Of a stretch of 64,000 bases of DNA, positions 1 through 10,042 are shown in pieces; position 1 is the first letter of the stretch; every line of letters starts with the position of its first letter. The stretch is taken from NCBI GenBank assembly GCA_934565855.1, contig CAKTIO010000002.1, positions 1 to 64,000 of the forward strand, given 5' to 3'. Under the pieces are notes generated by a model. That model did no database searches, was not told the origin of the DNA, and worked only from the letters and a program-made list of their open reading frames with translations. The position numbers and the translations under genes are program-made. This stretch comes from an uncultured Dysosmobacter sp. Lineage in GTDB: Bacteria > Bacillota > Clostridia > Oscillospirales > Oscillospiraceae.

Positions 1-322
1 AACGGAATCAATATTCTGTTGGTGCAGAATGCGAAAAAATTTCACAACTATATATTTAACCTCAATATATCACACGCACACAAAGTAAGGCAAGCCTAAT
101 CGACAAATTTTTCACATGAAAAATGGAGCCGCACAAGGTTGGTTTTGTGCGACTCTGCTCTTTGTGCCTTTTTTAGTTATAAAGAATCTCAAACCAGCAT
201 TTCCTTCTAAAATGGGGACTCTTCTAACAGAAATTTTTCTGCTGCGAACAAACGGAATATTGATTCCGTTGGCAATAGAAGAATATCTTCAAAAAGACAA
301 TCAACATATTGGAGGAGGAATT
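1..322 (+). promoter_or_regulatory. Leader region upstream of the surface-protein gene
   Basis: No gene is evident here. Bases 1-20 and 251-270 are reverse complements of each other with one mismatch, and each copy is itself an inverted repeat (AACGGAAT ... ATTCCGTT in the second). GCACAA at 131-136 can pair with TTGTGC at 145-150 or with a second TTGTGC at 162-167, and the latter sits directly before a T run at 169-174. This allows mutually exclusive hairpins, one of them terminator-like, so an attenuator is possible. The ribosome site GGAGGAGGAA at 311-320 precedes the ATG at 323. Confidence 0.4.
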
Positions 323-3300
323 ATGCGGTACGGAAGAATGAAAAAGAGATTTCTAAGCATCGCACTGGTTGCTGTAATGACAGTTGGATTGTTCCCATCA
401 GGAATCGCACATGCACAGGGGAATACGCACACAGAGAATTGCTATGCCGATGGCGGTGAACTGATTTGTGGGCAGGAAGATGTTGATGCTTATTCTGAAA
501 ATCAGGAATATGATTATATCAAAGACCTTCTAACCAATGATGACAAGATTTCCTTTGATACTGATACGCAGACATTTCTTGTAATTGATGTGAATGCGGT
601 GCAAAGTGAGCACTTGGCATCACTGAATATTTATCAGGCGGAAGAATGCATCAAAGAATATGAACTTACGTTTGATATATCCATCAACGATACGCCTCTT
701 GGCAATGGACAAACTTACTATCTGGTTTCTCAAGAAGATCATTCGGTTGAAACGACTACGATATCTGATTCTTTCAAAATGGCCGCAAACAGTGGTAAAG
801 CTGCGGTGTTTATTTTGGATAAAGGAGCTTCCTATTCGGTTTCTTACAATATCTCGGATTGTTACTATACGAACGAAGAGTGGACGGATGAAAACGGAGC
901 TTACTACAATGGAGATAAATTTACCTGCCGTCCGACCAGTAATGAACTTGTCACAGAGTATCATGGAACAGCGGAAGATGACCCTGCGGTTGCGTCGTTC
1001 TCCTTTGAATGGGATTTAAGCAACTGGCTTGATATTGAGATTTGGATGGCAGATACTATCCGCAAGCAGATGGAGTATCCTGGCTGGGGATTTCCCGATA
1101 ATGCGACGGGATATGTCAATTTCCTGATTGAATTAAGAGATGCAGACGGGAATATTTCACGCCTGCCTAAGACTTATTTTAATAATTATGGCAACGATGA
1201 TCTTTATAATGTTATGTATGAGGACGGTGTGGTTTCCATTCCACTGAGCTTTTGGGATGATAATGCAGAAGATGGCTCTCCGTATGGGGAATTCGATATC
1301 TATATCCCCTTTGGCTATGATTATCGAATCACGCTCCTGTCATATAGCGTAGACACGCTCGGCGGGTATGCGTACTATTATAATGAAGACCATACACTGG
1401 ATACAGATGACTTTTGCATTACAGATAAGTCTCTTATAGGACGGGGCGAGTGGGGAGCATTCTTGGAATTCACGTTTATGCCCATGGATAAAGAACTCTG
1501 CATTGAAAAAGCAGTTGAAGGAAATGAACCCCAAAATGCGGAATATGAATTTCAGGTCACAGAACTTGTTCCGTCATTTGTCAGAAAATACAATGATGAA
1601 GGTTACTTTGATGGATTCAAAAAAACAGATGATTTATATCAGAAGTTAAGCGATTATCCTTATGAACTGTATGATGCAAAAACGGGTGACAGAATCGATG
1701 ATGGCACGCTGAAAACGGATGCGGATGGCTGTTTTTCCATGAAGGCAGATCAGTATGCTGTTTTTAAAACATGGGGGCTGCCGGAGGATTTTGATGATTA
1801 TGACGATGATAACGGATTTGATGTGAAGGATATTTACGATGCGTTTTCCAAGGATATATCTATGGAAAGCAAATATATTGTAAATGAAGTAGAAAGCCCG
1901 GATTGCACGACTACGATCACCCATACACATAATGGTATCGAAACAAAAGTAGGTGGTAAAAGGATTGAAGATGTATACGGTGGTGATGAACTGCTGTATA
2001 AAAATGTATTTACTGATAACCCTGTGGACAACACTGGTTCTTTGACCATTCATAAAGAAGTCACTGGTACTGGAACACCGGACAAGGATACTGAGTTTGA
2101 ATTCACGGTGACAAAGGATGGAACGGCGGCTGTCGGCCAGTATAGCGTGGACGGTGGTGCTGTGCAGTCTATCCCGGCAGACGGCAAGATCAAACTGAGA
2201 GCCGGACAGAATGCGCTGCTGACCGGTCTGGAGCCTGGCGACTATACCGTGACGGAAACGACACCAACACACGGCCATTACAAATCCACGTCCTTCTCTG
2301 GAAACGGCGGAACACCTGAGAATGGCCTCTCCGCACAGGTGACGGTAACGGGTGCTGCCGCTGAGACCACAGGTGGATGGGCAAAGAAAAACGGAGATCT
2401 GGTCAAAGATGAGGACGGCTATTTTGCCTACACACTGACATCCGACCAGATCAGCGCAGATGGGACGATCACCGTTGACTGTGATCCGCTGGCCGAGTAC
2501 ATGGAAGCGCAGATGCGAGATTATCAGAATTATGCGCCCCGCAGCTTCAAAGTGAAGTTTGTCAACGAGACCGGTGCGCCCATCCGTTATCAGGATTATG
2601 AGTTCGATACCGTCAACTGGATTCCGGTTGGACAGACTTATACCCCATCTGGAAGTCCGTCTATGAAAAATACCAATGAGGGCGCAAGCAGCACCTCTGC
2701 CGGTTACGGCTGGGGCGATGTCTGGCAGCGGATGTATTCTTTCCTGACCAGCCAGACCGATACCGCCGGTGCGCTTGATACGAAAGGCTTTGATGATAAC
2801 AATGTGCGGATTGCGCTCGCGCCGCTCCGCTGCATCAATCCGGCTGTTGTTTCCTATTTCAGCAGCAATCCCGGCAAGGGAACGCTGACGGGAAATTCTT
2901 CAACGAACAGTGCCCAGACGATTACCTTGCGGCAGATGAACGCGCTTCCCGAGCTTATCAAGCAGGCATTCACCTTCAAGAACTGGAAAGGCACGGATGT
3001 CAACCTTCCGGCAGACAGCAACCGCACCTATGCCGATTTCATCTGCGCGTTCTACGGTGTGAATTCGCTGGACGAGCTGACTGTGGCGCAGAAATACAAT
3101 GTACTGGGTACCGGTTATATAGGTTCTCCTGCAATGCCGTATGATGGTCAAAGCCATATCACGACCTACTACTCCAATCTGGCCGGTACAATGTCCAACT
3201 GGTGCATCCCCTATGCTGCCCTCAATGACGGAACGCTGGACTATTTCAAGACTTGGGGCTTCAGCGATACCCGTGTCGAAGCTGGAAAGAAACTGATTTC

Positions 3301-4690
3301 CGGCGGGCAGGAGTTTAGTAAGGAAGATGCGACAATCTATGCTTACCAGCCGGATTATTATCTGCTGGAATCCGATCCGGATATCCTGAGCATGGCCTAT
3401 GAGTATCTGTATGAGCGTTGCATCCGCTTCTCTCTTGACAGTGATGACCGTCCGGTGTCCACGGTTATCGATAATAGCGCCACATCGGATGTTGGAGTCG
3501 GCGGCATCAAGGATTATATGGATCGTACCGATGCGGCGACTGCCAATGTGCTGAAAGCAATGAACAATGGGGCGGAAATTGCAGACGGAGACAGCCTGAC
3601 ACTTGACCGGATTAAGGGATACATTGAAGTCCCTAATGCATGGAATCAGTTCCGCTATTACGATTTTGGCTTTAAGCTGATTTTCAAAGCGGATGCAAAG
3701 CAGCCTGCCGCTGCATCGGTTACGTTCACCAACACTTATGAAAATAGCGACACCCCAATACCTCCGACACCCGGCAAGGAAACCGGCAGTCTGATGGTTT
3801 CCAAGGTAGTCGCCGGCAATGCGGGCAGTCAGACGGCGGACTTCCACTTCACCGTGACGCTGAGTGATGTTTCCATCAACGGCAGCTACGGAGATATGAC
3901 CTTCGTTAACGGTGTTGCGGAGTTTACATTGAAGCACAATGAGAAAAAGATCGCATTTGAGCTTCCTGCGGGAATCACCTATACAGTGACCGAGAGTGAA
4001 GCCAATCAGGACGGCTATACGACAACGGTCAACGGGGCCAGCGGCAGTATTGGAAAGGACCAGACTGCAACAGCCGCCTTTACCAATACAAAGAACAGCA
4101 GCGGCGGCGGATCGGATGACGATGATGCGTATGGCAGCCTGACAGTTTCCAAAACTGTCGCTGGGAATGCCGGTGATACCAACCAAAAATTCACTTTTAC
4201 CGTTCAGTTGGATTGCTCTATCAGCGGCACCTACGGCGATATGCGCTTCGACAAGGGCGTCGCGGTCATTACTCTCAAGCACGGGGAAAGCAGCACGGCT
4301 ATCAGACTGCCTACGGGCATTCACTATACGGTAACTGAAAGTGATCATGATGGCTATATGGTAACGGCAGATGGTGATACCGGTGTGATTCGTGATGGCA
4401 AAACCGCTGTGGCAGCATTTACCAACACCAGAAACAGCGATATCCCAGATCAGCCTGATAATCCGGACAACCCCAGCACGCCGGAACAGCCCGAAAATCC
4501 CAATATTCCAAGCAATCCGGATCAGCCTACCACACCAGATAAACCCAGTGCCCCAGATCATACGCCGAAGACGGATGATACGATGAATCTGGCTCTGTGG
4601 CTCTCGTTGATGGGCCTTTCCCTGGCCGGACTGTTTGTCTCGCTGATTATTGTAAAAAAGAACAGCTATCGCGGCAAACGGATGAAATAA
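323..4690 (+). CDS. Large pilin-like cell-wall surface protein with sortase signal
   Basis: A protein of 1455 residues exported and probably anchored to peptidoglycan by the sortase encoded next. The frame is open upstream to 116, but the start at 323 is chosen because GGAGGAGGAA lies just before it and a classical signal peptide follows (MKKRFLSIALVAVMTVGLF, residues 6-24, then AHA). A Cys-rich HTENCYADGGELICGQE motif follows the signal peptide. Cna-B/SpaA-like repeats begin near residue 571 (GSLTIHKEVTG), 1154 (GSLMVSKVVAG) and 1270 (GSLTVSKTVAG), each ending in a VTFTNT or AAFTNT strand. A Pro-rich stalk (about 1374-1415) leads to TPKTDD, a hydrophobic segment and the basic tail KKNSYRGKRMK. 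The sorting motif departs from LPXTG. Function is inferred as pilus shaft or adhesin; the region 690-1140 is not recognised. Confidence 0.85.
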   Translation: MRYGRMKKRFLSIALVAVMTVGLFPSGIAHAQGNTHTENCYADGGELICGQEDVDAYSENQEYDYIKDLLTNDDKISFDTDTQTFLVIDVNAVQSEHLASLNIYQAEECIKEYELTFDISINDTPLGNGQTYYLVSQEDHSVETTTISDSFKMAANSGKAAVFILDKGASYSVSYNISDCYYTNEEWTDENGAYYNGDKFTCRPTSNELVTEYHGTAEDDPAVASFSFEWDLSNWLDIEIWMADTIRKQMEYPGWGFPDNATGYVNFLIELRDADGNISRLPKTYFNNYGNDDLYNVMYEDGVVSIPLSFWDDNAEDGSPYGEFDIYIPFGYDYRITLLSYSVDTLGGYAYYYNEDHTLDTDDFCITDKSLIGRGEWGAFLEFTFMPMDKELCIEKAVEGNEPQNAEYEFQVTELVPSFVRKYNDEGYFDGFKKTDDLYQKLSDYPYELYDAKTGDRIDDGTLKTDADGCFSMKADQYAVFKTWGLPEDFDDYDDDNGFDVKDIYDAFSKDISMESKYIVNEVESPDCTTTITHTHNGIETKVGGKRIEDVYGGDELLYKNVFTDNPVDNTGSLTIHKEVTGTGTPDKDTEFEFTVTKDGTAAVGQYSVDGGAVQSIPADGKIKLRAGQNALLTGLEPGDYTVTETTPTHGHYKSTSFSGNGGTPENGLSAQVTVTGAAAETTGGWAKKNGDLVKDEDGYFAYTLTSDQISADGTITVDCDPLAEYMEAQMRDYQNYAPRSFKVKFVNETGAPIRYQDYEFDTVNWIPVGQTYTPSGSPSMKNTNEGASSTSAGYGWGDVWQRMYSFLTSQTDTAGALDTKGFDDNNVRIALAPLRCINPAVVSYFSSNPGKGTLTGNSSTNSAQTITLRQMNALPELIKQAFTFKNWKGTDVNLPADSNRTYADFICAFYGVNSLDELTVAQKYNVLGTGYIGSPAMPYDGQSHITTYYSNLAGTMSNWCIPYAALNDGTLDYFKTWGFSDTRVEAGKKLISGGQEFSKEDATIYAYQPDYYLLESDPDILSMAYEYLYERCIRFSLDSDDRPVSTVIDNSATSDVGVGGIKDYMDRTDAATANVLKAMNNGAEIADGDSLTLDRIKGYIEVPNAWNQFRYYDFGFKLIFKADAKQPAAASVTFTNTYENSDTPIPPTPGKETGSLMVSKVVAGNAGSQTADFHFTVTLSDVSINGSYGDMTFVNGVAEFTLKHNEKKIAFELPAGITYTVTESEANQDGYTTTVNGASGSIGKDQTATAAFTNTKNSSGGGSDDDDAYGSLTVSKTVAGNAGDTNQKFTFTVQLDCSISGTYGDMRFDKGVAVITLKHGESSTAIRLPTGIHYTVTESDHDGYMVTADGDTGVIRDGKTAVAAFTNTRNSDIPDQPDNPDNPSTPEQPENPNIPSNPDQPTTPDKPSAPDHTPKTDDTMNLALWLSLMGLSLAGLFVSLIIVKKNSYRGKRMK

Positions 4691-4694
4691 GCCA

Positions 4695-4723
4695 AAGGAG
4701 GCTGGGAATCTCCCAGCCTCCTT
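4695..4723 (+). terminator. 13-bp hairpin between surface protein and sortase
   Basis: The arms 4695-4707 and 4711-4723 are perfectly complementary with a 3-nt loop. There is no strong T run after it, so it may be a partial terminator or an RNA-processing or stability element that sets the ratio of the surface protein to the sortase. Confidence 0.6.
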
Positions 4724-4747
4724 GCCTAATTTAAGAGGACTACAAGC

Positions 4748-5530
4748 ATGAAAAGGAAACAACAAATTGCAGCAGCCATGGCGGTTGTATTTTTAGCTGT
4801 CTTTCTGATATCTGCCATTGTGGTTATATCTTATTTTCGGGAAAGCAAAAAACAGGAAGCTGCCTTTCAGGAACTGGAACACATGGCGGAGCAAAAAGCC
4901 GACAGCGCCCCGGATGGAACAGATTCTTCCGGGGAAACGGATGATGAAGAGGAGTCGTTTGCCTCTGAGTACGAGCTACTATCTGAAAAAAATCCTGATT
5001 TCTGGGCCTGGATCAAAATTGAGGGAACGCAGCTGAGTTATCCGGTTATGTATACGCCGGACGATCCTGAACACTATCTGCGTCGGGATTTTGATGGAAA
5101 CTACTCAACGCACGGCGTACCCTTCCTGGATGGTGCGTGTTCGGATGACTGCGGAAATTATGTTATCTATGGACACCATATGAAGGACGGAACCATGTTT
5201 GGCTCCCTTCTTTCCTATGCGAAGAAGGACTATTGGGAAGCACATCCCACAATTCAACTGAATACAAGCGAGGGGCAGAGCACTTATACCATTCTGTCGG
5301 CGTTCTATGCAAAGGCTTATAATCAAGAAGATTCCGGCGTATTCCGGTACTATCAATATACTGACCTGACAGATTCAAGCCTTTTCAACGAGTATGTGGA
5401 GCAGGTAAAGGCAGCCGCACTATACGATACGGATATTGAAGCACAGCTCGGAGATCAACTGCTGACCCTTTCCACTTGCAGTTATCATACCAAGAACGGA
5501 AGGTTTGTTGTGGTTGCGCGGAAGCAGTAA
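4748..5530 (+). CDS. srtB: Class B sortase
   Basis: A membrane-anchored transpeptidase of 260 residues that cleaves sorting signals and links surface proteins to the wall or to one another. One N-terminal membrane segment (about residues 9-30) is followed by an acidic linker. The class B core starts at NPDFWAWIKIEGTQLSYPVM. The catalytic set is visible: His143 in YGHHMKDG, Cys244 in TLSTC and Arg252 in NGRFVVV. The gene lies 57 bp after the surface-protein gene, separated by the hairpin, which suggests a dedicated substrate-sortase pair. Assignment to class B rests on the GHHM and TLSTCSY context. Confidence 0.93.
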   Translation: MKRKQQIAAAMAVVFLAVFLISAIVVISYFRESKKQEAAFQELEHMAEQKADSAPDGTDSSGETDDEEESFASEYELLSEKNPDFWAWIKIEGTQLSYPVMYTPDDPEHYLRRDFDGNYSTHGVPFLDGACSDDCGNYVIYGHHMKDGTMFGSLLSYAKKDYWEAHPTIQLNTSEGQSTYTILSAFYAKAYNQEDSGVFRYYQYTDLTDSSLFNEYVEQVKAAALYDTDIEAQLGDQLLTLSTCSYHTKNGRFVVVARKQ

Positions 5531-5547
5531 GCTTAGATAAAATTGTG

Positions 5548-6432
5548 TTATCCATGCTTTATGCCGGACAGGTATGCGTAAAACTGTTCATGCACTTGAC
5601 GCATTTCATCCGACGCTTTCATGGCGTGGCGGTACATGAACACATCACCGAAGCGGCTTTGAAAGGTAAACTTCAGCGCCAGACGCATCACCGACAGCGG
5701 GAGGAATCGAAACATCTGCATTTTAGTGGGCGACAGATGAACTCCGTTTTGTGCCAGTGTTCTGAAATTCTCCCGCAGTGCTTTTGCGGTATGGGTCATG
5801 ACCGCCCGGTCTGCTCCCGCATTAGCCGGATCGTCCGCTTCATAGTAGGCGTCCGCAATGGGCACAACCATCGCAAGATGGCAAAGCTGCCAGGCGTGCA
5901 TATCCCTGACCTGCTGACATGGGATCTTCGCGTGCTGGAACAGGGCTTTCAATTTGCTTGCCTGCGGCACCTGCTCCGACGCCAGAATACCGAAGGTCGT
6001 GGGCTGAATGAGCCGTGGCGTCAGCGCTGCGTGGAGCACGCCGTCCTCAAATCCACCGCCAGCGCCGGGAAATGCCGGTATGATTCGCCCAACGCCGCAG
6101 AGTTGTTCCCATCGGCTGTAGTCCTCCAAGGAGTTAACCATGGTCACAATATGCGGGCTTTGGTTCTCCCGCAGCTGCATCAGCGCTTCGTGAACCTGAT
6201 TTTCCCGCACCGTCAGGAAGATAAAATCGTAGAAATCATCCTTGCGCAGCGCATCCAGCACCCGGACATCTGCCGCTCGGATGGCTCCGTTCCTTTCATA
6301 GCGCAGTCCGTTCCGCCGCAGGTTTTCAAGCCGTTGCCCTCTGGCATAAACACCAGTTTCTATGCCCGATTCCGCAAACAGCGCCGCGTACAGCGAACCG
6401 ATCACGCCCGCCCCATAGATCAAAATTCTCAT
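5548..6432 (-). CDS. Ketopantoate reductase (ApbA/PanE) family protein
   Basis: A 294-residue NAD(P)H-dependent reductase-like protein. The N-terminal Rossmann motif GAGVIGSLYA (residues 7-16) follows the first beta strand MRILIYG, and LTVRENQV is at the place where the family has a cofactor-contacting strand. The C-terminal half is helical, as in PanE. Length is normal. It is convergent with the sortase gene (17-bp gap). Whether it acts on ketopantoate or on another 2-keto acid cannot be told. The decayed hydrolase lies just upstream on the same strand, so the two may have formed one operon. Confidence 0.8.
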   Translation of the reverse strand: MRILIYGAGVIGSLYAALFAESGIETGVYARGQRLENLRRNGLRYERNGAIRAADVRVLDALRKDDFYDFIFLTVRENQVHEALMQLRENQSPHIVTMVNSLEDYSRWEQLCGVGRIIPAFPGAGGGFEDGVLHAALTPRLIQPTTFGILASEQVPQASKLKALFQHAKIPCQQVRDMHAWQLCHLAMVVPIADAYYEADDPANAGADRAVMTHTAKALRENFRTLAQNGVHLSPTKMQMFRFLPLSVMRLALKFTFQSRFGDVFMYRHAMKASDEMRQVHEQFYAYLSGIKHG

Positions 6433-6438
6433 GTAATG

Positions 6439-7124
6439 TCATTCCTCACCAGATGGATTTAAAAAGTCCTCCGCATACTGGCAGAATTCCTCCGGATGGA
6501 CGATGACCAGCTCCGCATGGGCCATTTTCGGGAACGTGCGAAGCCGAACCTGCGGGAAATAGTGCGGATGAATCGGGCGTTGCTCTGGCGGTCCTTTTCT
6601 TCACCCTCCCCGTACCAATAGGAGATTCTTGTATCGCTTGCGGCAGGTGTCTCCGGCAGGGCATAGTTGTTGCCGGACCAAAAGACATTGCGAATCGTCC
6701 GGGCGGAGTAGGTCTTGAGATACGCTTCGATGGCGTCATACTCATCGACAGGGTCTTGCCCGGGAAGGGCAACACGTTCTGGCTGAAATGCTGCGCTTCC
6801 AGCACCTTGCGGCTATTGGCTGCAATTCGGAAAGGCAGTACATCCACCATCCAGAGAGCAGCCGTAGGTCACATCCGGCTTATCAACGCTGTGACTTTTC
6901 AGGTATGCCGTTACCTCATCCACAGCCCGTTCCACAGAGGTAAAGTTTCCCGGATATTCCGGCTGATGGACGTCAAATACCACCTGAAAACGTGCCATCG
7001 CTGGGCAAGCGGAGCGATTGTCGCTTCAAATGCCCATATGGGTTCCGCTGTGCAGAGAAAGAACAGAAAAGTCTGCGCCTGCTTCTGTCCGTGTTCCAAT
7101 ATCTGCTTGATTGAGTTGACTCAT
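6439..7124 (-). pseudogene. Decayed alpha/beta hydrolase
   Basis: Pieces of one alpha/beta-hydrolase-like protein are found in different frames on the minus strand. Near 6813-6998 the peptide VDEVTAYLKSHSVDKPDVTY leads into GCSLDGG, resembling the GxSxGG nucleophile elbow. Near 6600-6760 the peptide VDEYDAIEAYLKTYSARTIR leads into NVFWSGNNYALPE. At the end HAELVIVHPEEFCQYAEDF resembles the C-terminal His region. The frame breaks at least twice, so no functional product is expected. The upstream part (about 7000-7124, with LSLHSGTHMGI) is a tentative addition and might derive from a different, cyclase-like gene. Confidence 0.6.
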
Positions 7125-7530
7125 CCTATTTCGTGCAGCTCACGGGAGTTAGAGCTGGCTAACCGTGGACTACGTAAAAAGCCGTGCTTCTGCGGTTTTC
7201 CTGCCGTTGTAAATCGTCATCCCCAGGCACACATATTGCGAGATTAGTGCCTTGAATCCCACGAATCGTTTGGTCATATGGTAACAAATCCCTATTCCTG
7301 TGTCAAGATACCGCTACAATTTGTGATGTTGTCTTGTGCGATAGCTTTTGACAGTAGCGATTTGAGTGAACGATGGTGCGACGCTGGAAATTACCTATGG
7401 GGGTTAGAGAGCGCAGTTGGTGAAGATATCCCGGCACAAGTACTCTTCGATTTGGTCACGCTCGAATAACTGAAATATCCATCAGAGTTGGATTCCGCAA
7501 ATATTTATGGAGAGAATGTATAGAGCGCAT
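7125..7530. other. Gene-poor stretch before the integrase module
   Basis: No convincing gene, tRNA or repeat was found in these 406 bases. Because two integrase genes reading toward it lie immediately to the right, one end (att site) of the mobilizable module is likely to be here, but no matching second copy was recognised within the window. Confidence 0.4.
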
Positions 7531-8703
7531 TTAAATTTCCAGCCCTTCCTGCAATTTTGCGCTGGCTTCCTGCTTGTTCTTATCGAACGCATGGGTATAA
7601 ATGTCCAGCGTGGTGGAGGGCTGGCTGTGGCCGAGGATGCCTGCCACCGTTGCCACATCGGTGCCGTTTGCAATCATCAGGCTGGCGGCGGTATGGCGGA
7701 GCGAGTGGACATTCAGCTCCTGCGGCAAACCGTTCTTTTTAAGGATCAGCTTGAAGCGGTAGGTGAAGGTGGTGGGTGTCATGGGGAGCTGCGCTCCCTG
7801 CCGCCGGAACAGGAAGTCATCGGCGGTCAACTCGCGTTGGTCATAGGTTTCGGTGATGTATCGACATTCCTTTTGGTATTCCCGCAGCAACGATTCCATC
7901 TCAGAGGAGAAGTACACATAGCGGTTGCCTGCGAGGGTCTTTGGCTCTTTGACGAATATCTCCTCGTCCGTCACCTTGACCGCGTTGCGGCAAATGTGGA
8001 TGGAACGCTGTTCCCAATCAATGTCGCACCACTTCAGACCGCAGCATTCGCCCCGCCGCATGCCGGTGGCGATGATGAGCTTGAAGTAGGCTTCGTATTT
8101 GATGCTCTCGCTCTCCAACGCGGCGATGATTTTCTGTGCCGTTTCCGCATCCGCGATTTTCTTTTCTTTTTTACGTCCGGTGTAGCGGTAGGTGCGCCAC
8201 GCCGGATTGTGTGTGAGAAAGCCACCCTCCACGGCATCAGAGAGGATACTGCACAGCGTAGCATGCACGCCCTCAATGGTGTACTCGGAGAGTGGCTTTT
8301 TCGTTTCAATACTGATGACTTTTCGCAGCTCTGCGTAGAAATTTCGGAAGTGCTCCGGGCGGAGTTCGGTGAGCTTATAGTGACCCAATGCCGGGAGAAT
8401 GCGCTCAATGTCCTGACGGTCACGGCGGATAGTGGACTTGGCCAGCTTGCCGGGGGCAACGGTTTCCAGCCATAGGTCGATGTATTTTGCCAGCGTGAGC
8501 TGTTGGACGGGCTGTGGCGTGTGGCGGCATTCCCGCTCGAACAGGACCGCCTGCTCATTGAGCCACTTTTCGACTTGCTTGGGTGTCAGTTCCTCCGGCG
8601 GATGGACGGTTTTCTGCTGGGGTCTGATGCGGCTGCCATTGTAGTCATAGCCCATGGACACCACGATGAGATAGCTGTTGCCGCGCTTGCGGATGCTTGC
8701 CAT
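7531..8703 (-). CDS. Tyrosine recombinase / integrase (first of tandem pair)
   Basis: A 390-residue site-specific recombinase. The start at 8703 (MASIRKRGNSYLIVV) is preferred over a longer frame because AGAGGTC precedes it and the N-terminal arm-binding fold begins there. A core-binding SAM-like domain (about residues 75-180) is followed by the catalytic domain with Arg in TGMRRGECCGLKW, the HSLRH box and the Tyr in TLDIYTHAF. It is the gene closest to the presumed left end of the module, as expected for the enzyme that integrates and excises it. It is separated from the second integrase by 128 bp. Confidence 0.9.
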   Translation of the reverse strand: MASIRKRGNSYLIVVSMGYDYNGSRIRPQQKTVHPPEELTPKQVEKWLNEQAVLFERECRHTPQPVQQLTLAKYIDLWLETVAPGKLAKSTIRRDRQDIERILPALGHYKLTELRPEHFRNFYAELRKVISIETKKPLSEYTIEGVHATLCSILSDAVEGGFLTHNPAWRTYRYTGRKKEKKIADAETAQKIIAALESESIKYEAYFKLIIATGMRRGECCGLKWCDIDWEQRSIHICRNAVKVTDEEIFVKEPKTLAGNRYVYFSSEMESLLREYQKECRYITETYDQRELTADDFLFRRQGAQLPMTPTTFTYRFKLILKKNGLPQELNVHSLRHTAASLMIANGTDVATVAGILGHSQPSTTLDIYTHAFDKNKQEASAKLQEGLEI

Positions 8704-8831
8704 AAAAGATGACCTCTCTTTCATTTGACCTCGGTACAGTTGAGGCCGGTTTTGCAAGCACAACATACCGCAAGCGCATCGGCAAAGCTATCATTTATTT
8801 TTAGAAAAGTGAATTTCTACGAAAGCAACAA

Positions 8832-10040
8832 TCAGGCGCTTTTCTGCCGTTTTACGCAAGCGGCGGTCAGGTTAAAGATCTGCCCGCCATCCGGGCGCAG
8901 CCTGGTGAGCATGGAGGATGCCGCTTGTACCTTTTGCTCACTTTGCGGATGACAGTAGGTGCGTTCCAGAAAGCCAGTGTCCGCGTGGCCGACAAGGTCT
9001 GCGACTGTCTGTTTGTCCACACCGCAGTGTAGCAGCGAGGTCACGTAATAGTGACGCAGGGTGTGGAGATGATACTCTTTCGGAAAGTTGATGGACTCAT
9101 AGATTTTTCGCAGGCGTTTGGTGAAAGTGTCTGGATGGATGAGCTGCCCGCGTTCATCGACAAAAAGGTATGGGGTGAGTGTATCATGACGCTGCTTCGC
9201 TTCCATCTGCTTGCGGCGTCGATAGCTCAAAATCACACCGTGTAATTCAGGGGAAATGTAAATCTCACGACTCTTTCCGTTTTTAGGGGTGCCCTCTATG
9301 ATTCCTTTTCCGGGGACGCTGCTGCGGGAACGGCTGATCGTGAGAAGCAGACCGTTTTCGGTACAGGAAAAATCGGACCATTTCAGAGCGCATAGCTCCC
9401 CACGGCGGCAGCCGGTGTACATGGAGAGCAGATAGAACAGACGGTAGTGCCGTGGTTCCGATGCCAGCGTGTCCAGCAGTTTTTGGATTTCCCGTTGTGT
9501 GGGGATGCGCTGAACCGTGCGCTGGGGCATTGGCAGGTCCAACATCCGGGCAGGATTTTTCTCAATGATCTCATTGCGCTTGGCATCGCTGAGTACGGCG
9601 GAGACCACCGTGAGGTATCGCTGCGCGGTGGATTCTCGAATCTGCTTGCCGTGGTGCTTGCGTTTGCGTAACTCGGAGAGCATATTCTCCAACGCCAGCG
9701 GCCGGAGCTTGTTTAAGCGGATGCTGCCGATCAAGGGATATACTACCTCCAGCATCCGTCGGTATGTGGCGATGGTGCTGGGGGCGTATTTTGTCTGCCG
9801 TTTCAGCCAGCGGGAGGCAAATTCCTCGAAGGTCATTTCGCCATCCTCCGCAAAACCTGTTTTGAAGCTCCGCTCCAGTTCTTCGGCGGCGTGGGCAACG
9901 AACTGGGAAATGCCGCGCTTGGGAACGCTGGCTGGGACCTGAATTGTTTTTGCTTTGCAGATTTTTTTGCCGTTAGGTCGGTAGCCGTTGCTGACAGTGA
10001 TTTTATATCGCCGTTCGTCTAATTTTTTGATACTTGCCAT
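8832..10040 (-). CDS. Tyrosine recombinase / integrase (second of tandem pair)
   Basis: A 402-residue recombinase. Catalytic residues are visible: Arg in TGCRRGELCALKW, the HTLRH box and Tyr in FLERTYCHP. Its ribosome site, GGAGGA, lies within the last codons of the relaxase gene, so it is translationally linked to the mobilization operon. The sequence is clearly different from its neighbour integrase; the two may act together as in paired-recombinase elements, or one may be for excision. This last point is inference. Confidence 0.9.
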   Translation of the reverse strand: MASIKKLDERRYKITVSNGYRPNGKKICKAKTIQVPASVPKRGISQFVAHAAEELERSFKTGFAEDGEMTFEEFASRWLKRQTKYAPSTIATYRRMLEVVYPLIGSIRLNKLRPLALENMLSELRKRKHHGKQIRESTAQRYLTVVSAVLSDAKRNEIIEKNPARMLDLPMPQRTVQRIPTQREIQKLLDTLASEPRHYRLFYLLSMYTGCRRGELCALKWSDFSCTENGLLLTISRSRSSVPGKGIIEGTPKNGKSREIYISPELHGVILSYRRRKQMEAKQRHDTLTPYLFVDERGQLIHPDTFTKRLRKIYESINFPKEYHLHTLRHYYVTSLLHCGVDKQTVADLVGHADTGFLERTYCHPQSEQKVQAASSMLTRLRPDGGQIFNLTAACVKRQKSA

Positions 10041-10042
10041 TT

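Noticed and set aside
2900..4765. 621-codon open frame on the minus strand
   Set aside because: It is antisense to the surface-protein gene, has no ribosome site or recognisable domain, and reflects the repeat-rich coding strand.
7278..7469. 63-codon open frame in the gene-poor stretch
   Set aside because: No ribosome site, no similarity that I recognise, and typical chance length.
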